The notes under the pieces are model-generated. The model was given only the letters and a program-made list of their open reading frames with translations, did not search any database and was not told where the DNA came from. A stretch of DNA of 49,255 nt from CAYTZN01 sp964442495. Lineage in GTDB: Bacteria; Pseudomonadota; Gammaproteobacteria; Legionellales; Legionellaceae. Made by a program: the position numbers and the translations under genes. The DNA lies in NCBI GenBank assembly GCA_964442495.1, contig CAYTZN010000017.1:1-49255 (forward strand), read 5' to 3'. Of this stretch, positions 1 through 8,266 are shown piece by piece (within the stretch, counting starts at the first letter, position 1; every line of letters starts with the position of its first letter).

Positions 1-54
1 TCTTCAAGTGCAACAAGAGAGCCATCACTATGATTACTTTTTGTGAGGATCTCT

Positions 55-80
55 CTGGCTTTATGCGCGGAATCCAGTAC
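55..80. repeat. Degenerate short palindrome copy
   Basis: The core CTTTATGCGCGG followed by an A/T-rich base and CCAGTA matches the right half of the well-formed palindrome at 23331-23356. The left arm is lost. It lies just downstream of suhB. The first 124 bases otherwise show no gene I can recognise. Confidence 0.4.
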
Positions 81-124
81 GATACGAATAGAATATCAAA
101 TAGATGTTTTTTAAACAGCTGAAC

Positions 125-913
125 CTAGCGTTTTACAACCGGCATCAATGTTTGCAATAAGGCTTTAAACACTTTAGGGGTGCCAGCTACCACGTCGCCT
201 TGACGCATGTAATCCTCACCACCCTGGAGGTCGCTTACCAAGCCACCTGCTTCTTGAATCAATAAGCAGCCGGCAGCAATGTCCCATGGACGCAAACCAA
301 ATTCCCAAAACCCATCAAGTCTTCCGCTGGCCACGTAAGCTAAATCAAGGGCTGCAGAGCCTGTGCGTCTAACGCCGGCACATTTGCCAAACAAGGCTTC
401 AAATGTGGGTAAATAGCGCTTTGCCAGGGCTTCATTGCGGAAAGGAAAGCCCGTGCCTAACATGGAGGCACTGAGTTGGGTTTGCTTGGAAACACGTAAA
501 CGACGATCGTTTAAGCGTGCACCGCGACCGCGACTTGCTGAAAAACATTCATGGCGTAATGGATCATACACAACAGCATGCTCAATTCTATTTTTTACCC
601 GAAGGGCTATAGAAACCGAGTAAAAAGGAAAACCATGCAAATAATTACTGGTGCCATCGAGAGGGTCAATTATCCATACAGATTCTGCGTCCTCATTTTG
701 CGCACCACTTTCTTCGGCAATGATGCCGTGATCTGGGTAAGCTTTATGGATGGTATTGATAATGGCTTGTTCAGCTTTTATATCCACTTCGCAGAAATAT
801 TCTTCCTGGCTTTTAGCTGTGACTTTGACACGGTCCAGTTGTTCCATATGGCGAACAATGATATCACCAGCTTGACGTGCGGCACTGATAGCAATGTTTA
901 AAAGAGGTTGCAT
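125..913 (-). CDS. suhB: Inositol monophosphatase family protein SuhB
   Basis: Cytoplasmic Mg-dependent inositol-1-phosphatase family protein; in E. coli SuhB also binds the rRNA antitermination complex. The 262 residues match the family length (E. coli about 267). Both metal-site signatures are visible: EESG near residues 67-70 and WIIDPLDGTSNY at 80-91, followed by the C-terminal WDIAAG motif. It starts at an ATG and is divergent from trmJ, with a 211-bp gap that must hold both promoters. The suhB-trmJ neighbourhood is a common gammaproteobacterial arrangement. Function in ribosome assembly is inferred from family knowledge only. Confidence 0.93.
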   Translation of the reverse strand: MQPLLNIAISAARQAGDIIVRHMEQLDRVKVTAKSQEEYFCEVDIKAEQAIINTIHKAYPDHGIIAEESGAQNEDAESVWIIDPLDGTSNYLHGFPFYSVSIALRVKNRIEHAVVYDPLRHECFSASRGRGARLNDRRLRVSKQTQLSASMLGTGFPFRNEALAKRYLPTFEALFGKCAGVRRTGSAALDLAYVASGRLDGFWEFGLRPWDIAAGCLLIQEAGGLVSDLQGGEDYMRQGDVVAGTPKVFKALLQTLMPVVKR

Positions 914-1124
914 ACGAGTTACTCATCGACAAAACAGAGGATTGTAGCACACTTTAATTTGTACAGAGAGAACATTTAATAATATGTTATTGCAAGTCAT
1001 GGAGAAACACGCTTTATTTATGATGAAGAACTGTCTTGTTTGGGTTTTTTTTATGTAAAAGGTTCAGGATTTCATGCGTATTAGGTAACATGGTGTGTTG
1101 ACGACTTAAATAAAGAAAAGTGAC

Positions 1125-1916
1125 ATGAAATTTGATTCTATTCGCATTGTATTGGTGGCAACATCACATCCAGGAAACATTGGCTCTACTGCACGTGCAA
1201 TGAAAACCATGGGGTTTCATCGCCTCTATTTGGTGAAGCCTAAGTCCTTTCCTGATCCACGTGCGCATGAAATGTCAGCGGGTGCAGATGATTTATTTCA
1301 ACACACCGTTGTTACGGATACATTGGCTGAGGCTTTGGTGGGGTGTCAGCTGGTGCTTGCAACCAGTGCTAGGCCCCGTGGAATTTCTTTACCAGGATTA
1401 ACGCCAGCCTCCAGTGCAGCCTTGGTGGCTGAGACACCCGATAACACAGAAATTGCATTGGTTTTTGGGCGCGAACATGCAGGCTTAACGAACGATGAGC
1501 TTCTGCATTGCAATTATCATGTTAATATTCCAAGCAACCCCGATTATAGCTCGTTAAACCTCGCTCAAGCTGTACAGATAATTGTTTATGAATTGCGCAT
1601 GAAGCTGCTGTCACCCGCGGCTGAAGTTGAAATGCAAGCAGACAGACAGGCCACGGTAGAAGAAGTAGAGCAATTTTACACGCACTTAAAGGAAGTATTG
1701 TTGGCGATTGGATTTCTTAAGCCTTCTAATCCCAAAAAACTATTACAACGGGTTCGACGTCTCTTCAATCGTATCAATCTTGAGCATTTAGAGGTCAGTA
1801 TTTTAAGGGGTATTTTAACGCACATAAATGCCGCCATTGATTCAAAAAAAAATGTGGCTACACTCATTCAGCAGCCTGACACCTCTTCTATACTTATTTC
1901 AAAAGAGTTTAAATAA
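1125..1916 (+). CDS. trmJ: tRNA (cytidine/uridine-2'-O-)-methyltransferase TrmJ
   Basis: SPOUT-class SAM-dependent enzyme that 2'-O-methylates nucleotide 32 of tRNAs. The 263 residues carry the TrmJ N-terminal signature HPGNIGSTARAMKTMG near residue 16, the SAM-knot motifs LVFGREHAGL and IPSNPDYSSLNLAQAV, and a helical C-terminal extension used for dimerisation and tRNA binding. The ATG at 1125 is the only sensible start and sits next to the conserved IRIVLV strand. It lies 42 bp upstream of the cysteine desulfurase and may be cotranscribed with it. In many gammaproteobacteria the gene leads into isc; here iscR is absent. Confidence 0.93.
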   Translation: MKFDSIRIVLVATSHPGNIGSTARAMKTMGFHRLYLVKPKSFPDPRAHEMSAGADDLFQHTVVTDTLAEALVGCQLVLATSARPRGISLPGLTPASSAALVAETPDNTEIALVFGREHAGLTNDELLHCNYHVNIPSNPDYSSLNLAQAVQIIVYELRMKLLSPAAEVEMQADRQATVEEVEQFYTHLKEVLLAIGFLKPSNPKKLLQRVRRLFNRINLEHLEVSILRGILTHINAAIDSKKNVATLIQQPDTSSILISKEFK

Positions 1917-1958
1917 ACCAAGTGTGTTGTTACAAAAATCCTACTAGGAGGTTTGGCC

Positions 1959-3116
1959 ATGAAAAAGTTACCCATTTATTTAGACTACATGGCCACTACT
2001 CCGATTGACCCACTTGTGATTGAAGCTATGGTCCAATACATGGGGCCCTCAGGTCATTTTGGTAATCCGGCGTCTAGCACGCATGTGTATGGTCAAATGG
2101 CTTTGCGTGGGGTTGAGCGTGCCCGCCTACAAATAGCCACTGTGGTAGGTGCCACTCCGGATGAGATTTTTTTTACTTCAGGGGCTACGGAAGCTAATAA
2201 TCTTGCCATATTAGGTGCTGCTCGTTTTTACCAACGCAAAGGCCGGCATTTAATAACCATGAACACTGAGCATAAAGCTGTATTAGATAGTTTTCATCAA
2301 TTAGAACAAGAAGGGTTTGAGGTGACATATCTAAAACCTGCAGCTGATGGTTTATTGAATTTAACATCATTACGAGAAGCCTTGCGGGAAGATACCTTAT
2401 TGGTATCTATCATGCACGTTAACAATGAGATTGGAGTGGTGCAAGATATTGCAGCTATTGGTGACCTCTTGAGAGGCAAAGGAATTGTTTTTCATGTGGA
2501 TGCAGCACAAAGCCCCGGGAAATTAGGCATTAATTTAGGTCAATTACCGGTGGATTTAATGTCTTTTTCAGGTCACAAAAACTATGGGCCTAAGGGTATA
2601 GGCGCTTTGTATATTAGACAAAAACCTCGTATTCGCATTCAACCCCAGAGTTTTGGGGGCGGGCATGAGGGAGGGATGCGCGCGGGCACCTTACCTACGC
2701 ATCAAATTGTAGGTATGGGGGAGGCTTTCGCTCTGGCTGAAACTGTGCGTTGTGATGAGCAAGCTCGAATTTTGCGTCTTCGTCAACGGCTCTGGGAGGG
2801 GATTCATCATTTACCAGGCATTCATCTGAATGGGCATAAAGAGCAACGTATCGCAGGTAATTTAAATATCAGCTTTAGTGGAATTGACGGTGCGGCATTA
2901 TTGCCGGCAATGAATGAGCTTGCGGTGTCAACTACATCAGCCTGCTCTTCGGCAAGTCTGCAGCCATCCTATGTGTTAAGGGCATTAGGCTTAAGCCCTG
3001 ATTTAGCTTATAGTTCATTGCGAGTGTCTATTGGGCGGTTTACTACGGCTGAACAAATAGAAGAGGCTATTGGGATTATCTGTCGTGAAATCACAAAATT
3101 GCACCTCGTAACATAA
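1959..3116 (+). CDS. Cysteine desulfurase, IscS/NifS type
   Basis: PLP enzyme that takes sulfur from cysteine for Fe-S clusters and tRNA thiolation. The 385 residues hold the N-terminal YLDYMATTP, the SGATEANN cofactor motif near 73-80, HVDAAQ near 179-184, the PLP lysine in SFSGHKNYG (K207) and the sulfur-carrying cysteine in TTSACSS (C329). I chose the ATG at 1959 because AGGAG (1946-1950) lies 8 nt upstream; the in-frame TTG at 1953 is too close to it. Somewhat shorter than E. coli IscS (404). It is followed by an IscA-type gene, but iscR, iscU, hscBA and fdx are not here, so it may be a second, non-ISC desulfurase. Confidence 0.9.
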   Translation: MKKLPIYLDYMATTPIDPLVIEAMVQYMGPSGHFGNPASSTHVYGQMALRGVERARLQIATVVGATPDEIFFTSGATEANNLAILGAARFYQRKGRHLITMNTEHKAVLDSFHQLEQEGFEVTYLKPAADGLLNLTSLREALREDTLLVSIMHVNNEIGVVQDIAAIGDLLRGKGIVFHVDAAQSPGKLGINLGQLPVDLMSFSGHKNYGPKGIGALYIRQKPRIRIQPQSFGGGHEGGMRAGTLPTHQIVGMGEAFALAETVRCDEQARILRLRQRLWEGIHHLPGIHLNGHKEQRIAGNLNISFSGIDGAALLPAMNELAVSTTSACSSASLQPSYVLRALGLSPDLAYSSLRVSIGRFTTAEQIEEAIGIICREITKLHLVT

Positions 3117-3206
3117 ACATCAAATGCGTTTAAAAAGACTATTTTGAATTAAATCATGTCAGATAGGGTATACTTTAATGAAGGGTAGAGAAATAGAGGT
3201 GATGTA

Positions 3207-3566
3207 ATGAGTAATGAGGTTCTCAAAGTAAATGCGTCCAAACCATCTGTATCGTTTAGCGATGCTGCGGTTCGGCATGTTTTGTCTTATTTAGCGAAGA
3301 GTAACAGTAATGGGATTCGGTTATCGGTAAAAAAAACCGGTTGCTCAGGACTATCTTATGTTGTGGACTATGTCGAAGCACCCTCCTCAGACGATATCGT
3401 TTTGCCGCTCTCCGCAGAGCATTTAGTGTGCATTGATAAGCTTAGTTACCCCTATCTAAATGGAATGCACGTGGATTATATTCAGCAAGGCTTAAATTTT
3501 AAGTTTGTTTTTAATAACCCCAATCAAAAAGGGCAGTGTGGGTGTGGTGAAAGCTTTACGGTTTAA
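3207..3566 (+). CDS. A-type iron-sulfur carrier (IscA/SufA family)
   Basis: A 119-residue HesB/IscA-fold protein that receives and passes on Fe-S clusters. The three family cysteines are in place: C46 in KKTGCSGLSY and C111/C113 in the C-terminal CGCGESF. The ATG at 3207 follows a purine-rich AGAGGTGATG stretch. It is 90 bp after the desulfurase gene; a possible promoter is TTGAAT at 3144 and TATACT at 3169, though the 19-bp spacer is long. Whether it belongs to an ISC or SUF system cannot be told because the neighbours that would decide this are missing. Confidence 0.9.
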   Translation: MSNEVLKVNASKPSVSFSDAAVRHVLSYLAKSNSNGIRLSVKKTGCSGLSYVVDYVEAPSSDDIVLPLSAEHLVCIDKLSYPYLNGMHVDYIQQGLNFKFVFNNPNQKGQCGCGESFTV

Positions 3567-3887
3567 CCCCTTGCGCTCGAACATCCCATTAGTCTTAAAT
3601 TTTAGTTGATATTTGAATTGTGCCAACGTACCGCAGCTTTTCCGTGGTAACCAGGGATTCGGCGATTTTATCTTCAATACACTGGATCCTTCCGGCAAGT
3701 AACAGGACAGGTCAACGAAAATTTAAGGCTAATGGAACGGGCGTGAACGACAAGTAAATAATGTCTATTTTTATACAGAAAGATCAATATTTTTTCTATC
3801 GAACTTGTTTTAGCCTGGTTTTCCCTCCAAATAATTTCTCCTCTGCTACACTCATTTATAAACACCTTTGATTAGGGATGATGATCA
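3567..3887. other. Intergenic stretch with one degenerate palindrome
   Basis: No credible gene in these 321 bases. A degenerate copy of the short palindrome family lies at 3629-3655 (TACCGCAG, then CTTTT, then CCGTGGTA and CCAGG). The remainder is AT-rich leader of the deacetylase gene. Confidence 0.55.
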
Positions 3888-4736
3888 ATGCGTAACTTAT
3901 CTGCTGCATGCCTTTTTTTGTTGGCTTTCCAATGTTATGGAGATACAAAGGAAATTGCTCTCACCATCGATGATCTACCGTTGGTTGCGTCGCAAATGAA
4001 TAACCCTGGTAATCAGCAGCGTTCAACTGAGCGTTTTATGAGAATGGTTCAAACACTCATTGATACAGAAGTACCTGCCGTGGGCTTTGTGATTGCAGGA
4101 GCAATAGAAAAAGGTCAGTGGGAATTTATTGAGCGGTTCCGTAACGCCGGTCTTATGATTGGTAACCATACTTATTCACATCGCAATTTAAATCAAATTG
4201 GGGCTGATAAATATATTGCTGATATAGAGCGAGCTGATAAAGTTTTGGCACCCGTTATGACAGCGCCTAAGTATTTTCGATATCCCTATCTTGCAGAAGG
4301 TAGCCAGCAAAACAAGCAAAAAGTTTTAGACTATCTTGCGGCCAATCATTACACGGTGGCTCCGGTGACCATTGATAGTAAAGATTTTCAATTTAATGCG
4401 GAGCTTTATAATGTTCCTTACCGTTCAAGAGAAAATTATATATTAAATAAAATGAAGCCTAGGTATTTAGCTTATATTTGGCAACAAACATTACGTGCTG
4501 AAAAGCGTGCGAAAGGCCAGCCTGTTAAACAAATCCTTTTGATCCATTCCAATTTGCTTAACAGTTATTTGTTGGGCGATATTATTCAGATGTACAAACA
4601 AAATGGATATAAATTTATCACGTTAACAGCTGCGCTGGAAAATCCTGCTCCTGCGATAACGTTTACCGCACCTGAAAAGCCAAAAGAAGAAAAAGTAGAG
4701 CCAGCAACAGTGCAAACGACACCTGAAAATTCCTAG
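3888..4736 (+). CDS. Secreted polysaccharide deacetylase (NodB fold)
   Basis: A 282-residue carbohydrate esterase 4 protein that probably removes N-acetyl groups from a cell-wall or surface glycan outside the cytoplasm. A cleavable signal peptide is visible (RNLSAACLFLLAFQCYG, cleavage near residue 18). The NodB catalytic/metal set follows: TIDD at 26-29 and GNHTYSH at 92-98 with H94 and H98. The C-terminus is a Pro/Lys/Glu-rich tail (about residues 258-282) that looks disordered. Single gene, not obviously in an operon. The actual substrate is unknown; peptidoglycan, chitooligosaccharide or exopolysaccharide are all possible. Confidence 0.85.
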   Translation: MRNLSAACLFLLAFQCYGDTKEIALTIDDLPLVASQMNNPGNQQRSTERFMRMVQTLIDTEVPAVGFVIAGAIEKGQWEFIERFRNAGLMIGNHTYSHRNLNQIGADKYIADIERADKVLAPVMTAPKYFRYPYLAEGSQQNKQKVLDYLAANHYTVAPVTIDSKDFQFNAELYNVPYRSRENYILNKMKPRYLAYIWQQTLRAEKRAKGQPVKQILLIHSNLLNSYLLGDIIQMYKQNGYKFITLTAALENPAPAITFTAPEKPKEEKVEPATVQTTPENS

Positions 4737-4762
4737 CGGCGTTCATCTTGTCTCTTAGCCAT

Positions 4763-4784
4763 GTGCCGTGCTTATGCACGGCAT
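4763..4784. repeat. Palindrome / possible terminator after deacetylase
   Basis: Perfect 8-bp arms TGCCGTGC (4764-4771) and GCACGGCA (4776-4783) around a TTAT loop, 27 bp after the deacetylase stop. The nearest T-run comes about 16 bp later, so termination is doubtful. The arm-loop layout matches the palindrome family at 23331. Confidence 0.5.
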
Positions 4785-4880
4785 ACTTTGGTTACCCCTG
4801 TTTTTTAACGTGTAAAAAGTCTACATCACCCACAACGCGTGTTAATTTTTCCTTAATAACTGAATATCATTAAAACAATA

Positions 4881-4909
4881 TTTACACTCTTTGAGATATT
4901 TGATACTAT
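4881..4909 (+). promoter_or_regulatory. Candidate sigma-70 promoter of fis
   Basis: TTTACA (4881-4886), a 17-bp spacer, and TACTAT (4904-4909), about 77 bp upstream of the fis start. An alternative -35 TTGAGA lies at 4891 but would leave too short a spacer. Confidence 0.45.
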
Positions 4910-4985
4910 ATAACCCATCATGTTCGGTCTATGTATGGCTGAGTGTAATTATAATCAATTAGTTTAGATATTTCGGAGAGCGTTA

Positions 4986-5273
4986 ATGAGTACTACAATG
5001 CAGGATGTTCAAAAATACAATGAAGCTTTATCACAGCAAGTGGTTAGTGCCGTTAAAGGTTATCTCACCACGCTTGGCCATAAAGATGCCAACCTTAATC
5101 TATATCAATTGATTGTTGAAGAAGTTGAAGCACCTTTATTTCGTACTGTTATGGAATTAACACGTTACAATCAGTCAAAAGCCGCTCGTGTTTTAGGTGT
5201 TAGTCGCGGCACATTACGCACTAAACTTAAGCGATATTTTGATGATGAATTCATCGGAACACGTGGATTTTAA
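4986..5273 (+). CDS. fis: Fis family nucleoid-associated DNA-binding protein
   Basis: A 95-residue dimeric DNA-bending regulator (E. coli Fis 98). The C-terminal helix-turn-helix is clear at residues 62-85, running NQSKAARVLGVSRGTLRTKL. The middle helices with YQLIVEEVEAPLF match the Fis dimer core. A GGAGAG Shine-Dalgarno sits a few bases before the ATG. Unlike E. coli, there is no dusB upstream. An acidic/glycine tail (DDEFIGTRGF) extends beyond the recognition helix. Legionella carries several Fis paralogues, so which one this is cannot be decided here. It probably acts on growth-phase genes. Confidence 0.9.
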   Translation: MSTTMQDVQKYNEALSQQVVSAVKGYLTTLGHKDANLNLYQLIVEEVEAPLFRTVMELTRYNQSKAARVLGVSRGTLRTKLKRYFDDEFIGTRGF

Positions 5274-5314
5274 TTTACTGGTCTTCTCATAAACATTCTG
5301 CTACTATTAGCAGC

Positions 5315-5708
5315 AAAGTCGGTTAGACAATCGCTCTCCGCTGCATGCAGTGGAGGGAGGAAAGTCCGGGCTCCATAGGGCAGGGTGCCAGGTAACTCCT
5401 GGGAGGCGTGAGCCTACGGAAAGTGCCACAGAAAATATACCGCCCGTTTGTTGGCTATTGTTGGTTTATCCAACAGTGGAGAAACACGGGTAAGGGTGAA
5501 ATGGTGCGGTAAGAGCGCACCGCGCGGCTGGCAACAGGCGTGGCAGGGAAAACCCCACTCGGAGCAAGACCAAATAGGAATCCTCGTGGTCGAAAGATCA
5601 CAACGCACGGCCCGTGCGGGATTCGGGTAGGTTGCTTGAGGCAAACGGTGACGTTTGTCCCAGATGAATGATTGTCCGCGACAGAACCCGGCTTACCGAC
5701 CGACTTTT
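5315..5708 (+). ncRNA. rnpB: RNase P RNA, bacterial class A
   Basis: Catalytic RNA that matures the 5' ends of tRNAs. The universally conserved cores are present: GAGGAAAGTCCGGGCTCCAT near 5355, GGTAAGGGTGAAA near 5488, GGTAAGAGCGCACCGCGCGG near 5508, and the 3' part with GATGAATGATTGTCC and ACAGAACCCGGCTTA. The ends pair as helix P1: AAAGTCGGT at 5315-5323 with ACCGACTTT at 5699-5707. A -10-like TACTAT at 5302-5307 puts the start near 5314. It follows fis by about 40 bp on the same strand. Confidence 0.96.
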
Positions 5709-5727
5709 ACTTTCTTAGGAACGAACC

Positions 5728-6657
5728 TTATTTTTCAAAGATTTTTGCTTCCAATGCATTATCCCTAAGTGATTCCACTGAATTTGAACGTGTTTGCTGA
5801 CTGAATAATGTTAGAAGCGCGCCTGTGAGCACAATAATAACACCGATGGCGTATTGTAATTTCATCGGCTCCCCTAACAAGGTAACACCAAAAATCAAGA
5901 CAAAAATAGGTTCCAAAACCGATAAAATCGATGTTTTTTCAGAGCGAATATAATTCAGGCTATACAGCAGGAGTAAAATCGGGACCGTGGTGGATACAAT
6001 TGCAATTCCAAACAGATTTATCCAAACCGGCAACGTTCGGGGTATGGTTACGCTGTGCGTTACGAGTGCAAAAATCAAACATGTGAACATGCACCCCAAA
6101 CAGACCATCAACGTGGTTACTTGTGGGGGCAGGGTGGTGATTTTTTTACTAGAGACGATATAGCCTGCGTATAAAAAGGCTGATGTGATGGAAAGAGCGA
6201 TGCCTATCATGTCTAATTTCATTTCCTGGGTGTCGATAAAAAAACTCATCCCAACAATAATAATAACGATGGCATAATAATAAATGGTGGGGATACGCTG
6301 CCCGTACAAAAAGTGATTTAAAAGCATGACCATGGCGGGATAGGTAAAAAAGATAACCATACTAAGACCTGAACCAATGTAGGGGCAGGCAATAAAATAG
6401 AGCAAGGTGGATAACCCATAAAAAAGAGCGCCATTGATAAAGGCTATCCCCATCTCTTTTTTGGACACAGGAGCGGCTTTAAGCTGTTTTGTGAGAATAA
6501 GGGCCATGACTAGGCTTGCAATGAGAAAGCGCCAAAAAAGCATGTTTGTAACGGAAATTGAGGAACGAATGACGCTAATGCCAAAGTAACCAACAAAGCC
6601 GTATAAAAATCCCGATAAAATGGCGTAGGCTGAACCGCGATGTTCTCTTGAAATCAT
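5728..6657 (-). CDS. EamA/DMT family inner-membrane transporter
   Basis: A 309-residue ten-helix permease of the drug/metabolite superfamily, built as two EamA repeats (about residues 10-140 and 150-290). The second repeat has the family pattern with ISAFLYAGYIVSSK and ends in LSVLEPIFVLIFGVTLLGEP, typical of the last helices. I preferred the ATG at 6657 (MISREHRGS) over the upstream TTG at 6675 because an AGAAG motif lies 8 nt before it. Convergent with rnpB with only about 20 bp between. The substrate cannot be predicted; many relatives export amino acids or nucleosides. Confidence 0.8.
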   Translation of the reverse strand: MISREHRGSAYAILSGFLYGFVGYFGISVIRSSISVTNMLFWRFLIASLVMALILTKQLKAAPVSKKEMGIAFINGALFYGLSTLLYFIACPYIGSGLSMVIFFTYPAMVMLLNHFLYGQRIPTIYYYAIVIIIVGMSFFIDTQEMKLDMIGIALSITSAFLYAGYIVSSKKITTLPPQVTTLMVCLGCMFTCLIFALVTHSVTIPRTLPVWINLFGIAIVSTTVPILLLLYSLNYIRSEKTSILSVLEPIFVLIFGVTLLGEPMKLQYAIGVIIVLTGALLTLFSQQTRSNSVESLRDNALEAKIFEK

Positions 6658-6775
6658 GAGGTTATCTTCTATCAAAAGGTATAATGTACTGTTTTTAAAC
6701 TAAAGTGTAAATTGCTGCTCTTGATTCTCGTTGTAAGTCCTCATACTATCGCGTTTTTAGCTGGAGATGCAGCTC

Positions 6776-7543
6776 ATGATGCTTTGTATTGATGTTGGAA
6801 ACTCTCATATCTATGGGGGTGTGTTTAAAAAATATGAGATTTGTTTGCGTTTTCGTCATACCTCAAAGGTGAGCACCTCAGATGAGCTGGGCATTTTTTT
6901 AAAAAATGTGTTACGTGAAAATCAATGTTGCCCTGACGATATTAAACTGATTGCCATTTGTTCCGTTGTGCCTCAACTTGATTATTCGCTTCGTGCTGCT
7001 TGTGTAAAATATTTTTCTGTAGAGCCATTTTTTTTACAAGCTGGGGTCAAAACAGGTTTAAACATTAAATACCGTAACCCTGGTGATGTGGGTGCGGATC
7101 GCATTGCAACTGCAATTGCTGGGACGCATCGCTTTCCACAGAAAAATTTAATCATTATCGATTTCGGTACAGCAACCACTTTTTGTGTTATTAACAGTCA
7201 AAAAGCATATTTGGGTGGGGTTATTCTCCCTGGTGTTCGATTGGCCGTAGATGCTTTGGCTCAAAATACAGCAAAGCTACCGACCGTGGAAATCATTAAA
7301 GCTGAGCACGTGGTGGGGCGATCTACGATTGAAAGCATACAATCGGGTGTTTTTTATGGTGCTTTAGGTGCTTGTCGTGAGTTAATTTCTCGAATTAAAG
7401 CGGATGCTTTTTCAGGGCTTGATGTCATGGTTTTAGCCACAGGAGGGTTTGCCTCTTTGTTTGATAAACAAGGTATTTATGATCAACATTTGCCTGATTT
7501 AGTTCTTGAAGGCATACGGATTGCTGCTGAAATCAATGCGTAG
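6776..7543 (+). CDS. coaX: Type III pantothenate kinase CoaX
   Basis: First step of coenzyme A synthesis: ATP-dependent phosphorylation of pantothenate, ASKHA fold, cytoplasmic. About 255 residues; the N-terminal phosphate loop MLCIDVGNSH, the GVGADR-like GDVGADR motif, IIDFGTATT and the C-terminal ATGGFASL are all present. The ATG at 6776 is favoured because GGAG (6763-6766) lies 9 nt upstream; the ATG at 6767 abuts that motif. The ATG at 6779 is also possible. The sequence is strikingly like Legionella CoaX from memory. It precedes the mraZ block but has its own intergenic region of about 250 bp downstream. Confidence 0.93.
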   Translation: MMLCIDVGNSHIYGGVFKKYEICLRFRHTSKVSTSDELGIFLKNVLRENQCCPDDIKLIAICSVVPQLDYSLRAACVKYFSVEPFFLQAGVKTGLNIKYRNPGDVGADRIATAIAGTHRFPQKNLIIIDFGTATTFCVINSQKAYLGGVILPGVRLAVDALAQNTAKLPTVEIIKAEHVVGRSTIESIQSGVFYGALGACRELISRIKADAFSGLDVMVLATGGFASLFDKQGIYDQHLPDLVLEGIRIAAEINA

Positions 7544-7697
7544 TGTTTGTCAAAATCAACGTGTTCAGCTGTTTTGGGTGTTGTTGTAAGAGCTCTTCAT
7601 TTTTGATCAAAATAAATCACACGGTTGATTTTTTATACTAACAAGGCGTTATTTCTTAGTATTGCTCTTTTTTTTTTAAAAAAAGTGGGGTTTTACC

Positions 7698-7727
7698 TTG
7701 ACGCTTTTCAATATGTGTTTCTATAGT
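7698..7727 (+). promoter_or_regulatory. Candidate sigma-70 promoter of the mraZ operon
   Basis: TTGACG (7698-7703), an 18-bp spacer and TATAGT (7722-7727), roughly 70 bp upstream of the mraZ ATG. This is the best promoter match in the 7544-7795 gap. Confidence 0.55.
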
Positions 7728-7735
7728 GTAGAAAA

Positions 7736-7771
7736 GTGGTTTAAAATAACTAGAAAGTGGAGAATTGTGGG
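7736..7771 (+). promoter_or_regulatory. Candidate MraZ-binding repeats
   Basis: GTGG motifs begin at 7736, 7757 and 7767. The last two form TGGAG, five bases, TGGGA, exactly the ten-base period of known MraZ boxes (TGGGN repeats spaced by 5 nt). They sit just downstream of the -10, where MraZ autorepresses in E. coli. Another GTGGGG lies at 7685. Confidence 0.45.
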
Positions 7772-7795
7772 ATTCAGTTCTCACAAATAAAAATC

Positions 7796-8254
7796 ATGTT
7801 TCGTGGAATCAATGCAATTAACATCGATGGCAAAGGCCGTCTTGCAGTTCCTACGCGTTATCGTGAAGCGTTGGGAGAGCAGGCACCTTCTTCCATGGTG
7901 GTGACCATCGATACTGAGGAAACATGTTTATTGTTATACCCCACAGCACAATGGCAGGTTATTGAAGATAATTTGCAACAATTACCGAGTTTTAATGCTG
8001 CAGCTCGGCGTATTCAACGTTTATTGATTGGGCATGCAACAGATGTTGAGCTCGATAGTAGTGGTCGAGTATTGTTGCCTGCATTATTGCGAGAGTATGC
8101 CCACTTAGATAAACGGGTTGTACTGATTGGACAGGGCAATAAATTCGAGGTTTGGGATGAAGGTTTCTGGCAATCCAGACGAGAACAGTGGTTGGCAGAT
8201 GAAGCATCTAGAGAAGACGGTTTGCCAGATGAAATGAAAAATTTTTCTCTGTAA
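7796..8254 (+). CDS. mraZ: Transcriptional regulator MraZ
   Basis: A 152-residue double SpoVT/AbrB-fold DNA-binding protein that forms rings and controls its own division/cell-wall operon. First repeat: GINAINIDGKGRLAVPTRYR; second: ATDVELDSSGRVLLPALLR near residues 75-95. I set the start at ATG 7796 (MFRGINAIN) since the family begins there; an in-frame GTG at 7757 would add 13 residues and lies inside the proposed MraZ boxes. No strong Shine-Dalgarno precedes 7796. It is followed 12 bp later by rsmH. Confidence 0.93.
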   Translation: MFRGINAINIDGKGRLAVPTRYREALGEQAPSSMVVTIDTEETCLLLYPTAQWQVIEDNLQQLPSFNAAARRIQRLLIGHATDVELDSSGRVLLPALLREYAHLDKRVVLIGQGNKFEVWDEGFWQSRREQWLADEASREDGLPDEMKNFSL

Positions 8255-8266
8255 TGGAAAATGATT

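Noticed and set aside
578..901. 107-codon plus-strand frame inside suhB
   Set aside because: Antisense shadow of suhB, no start signal or family resemblance.
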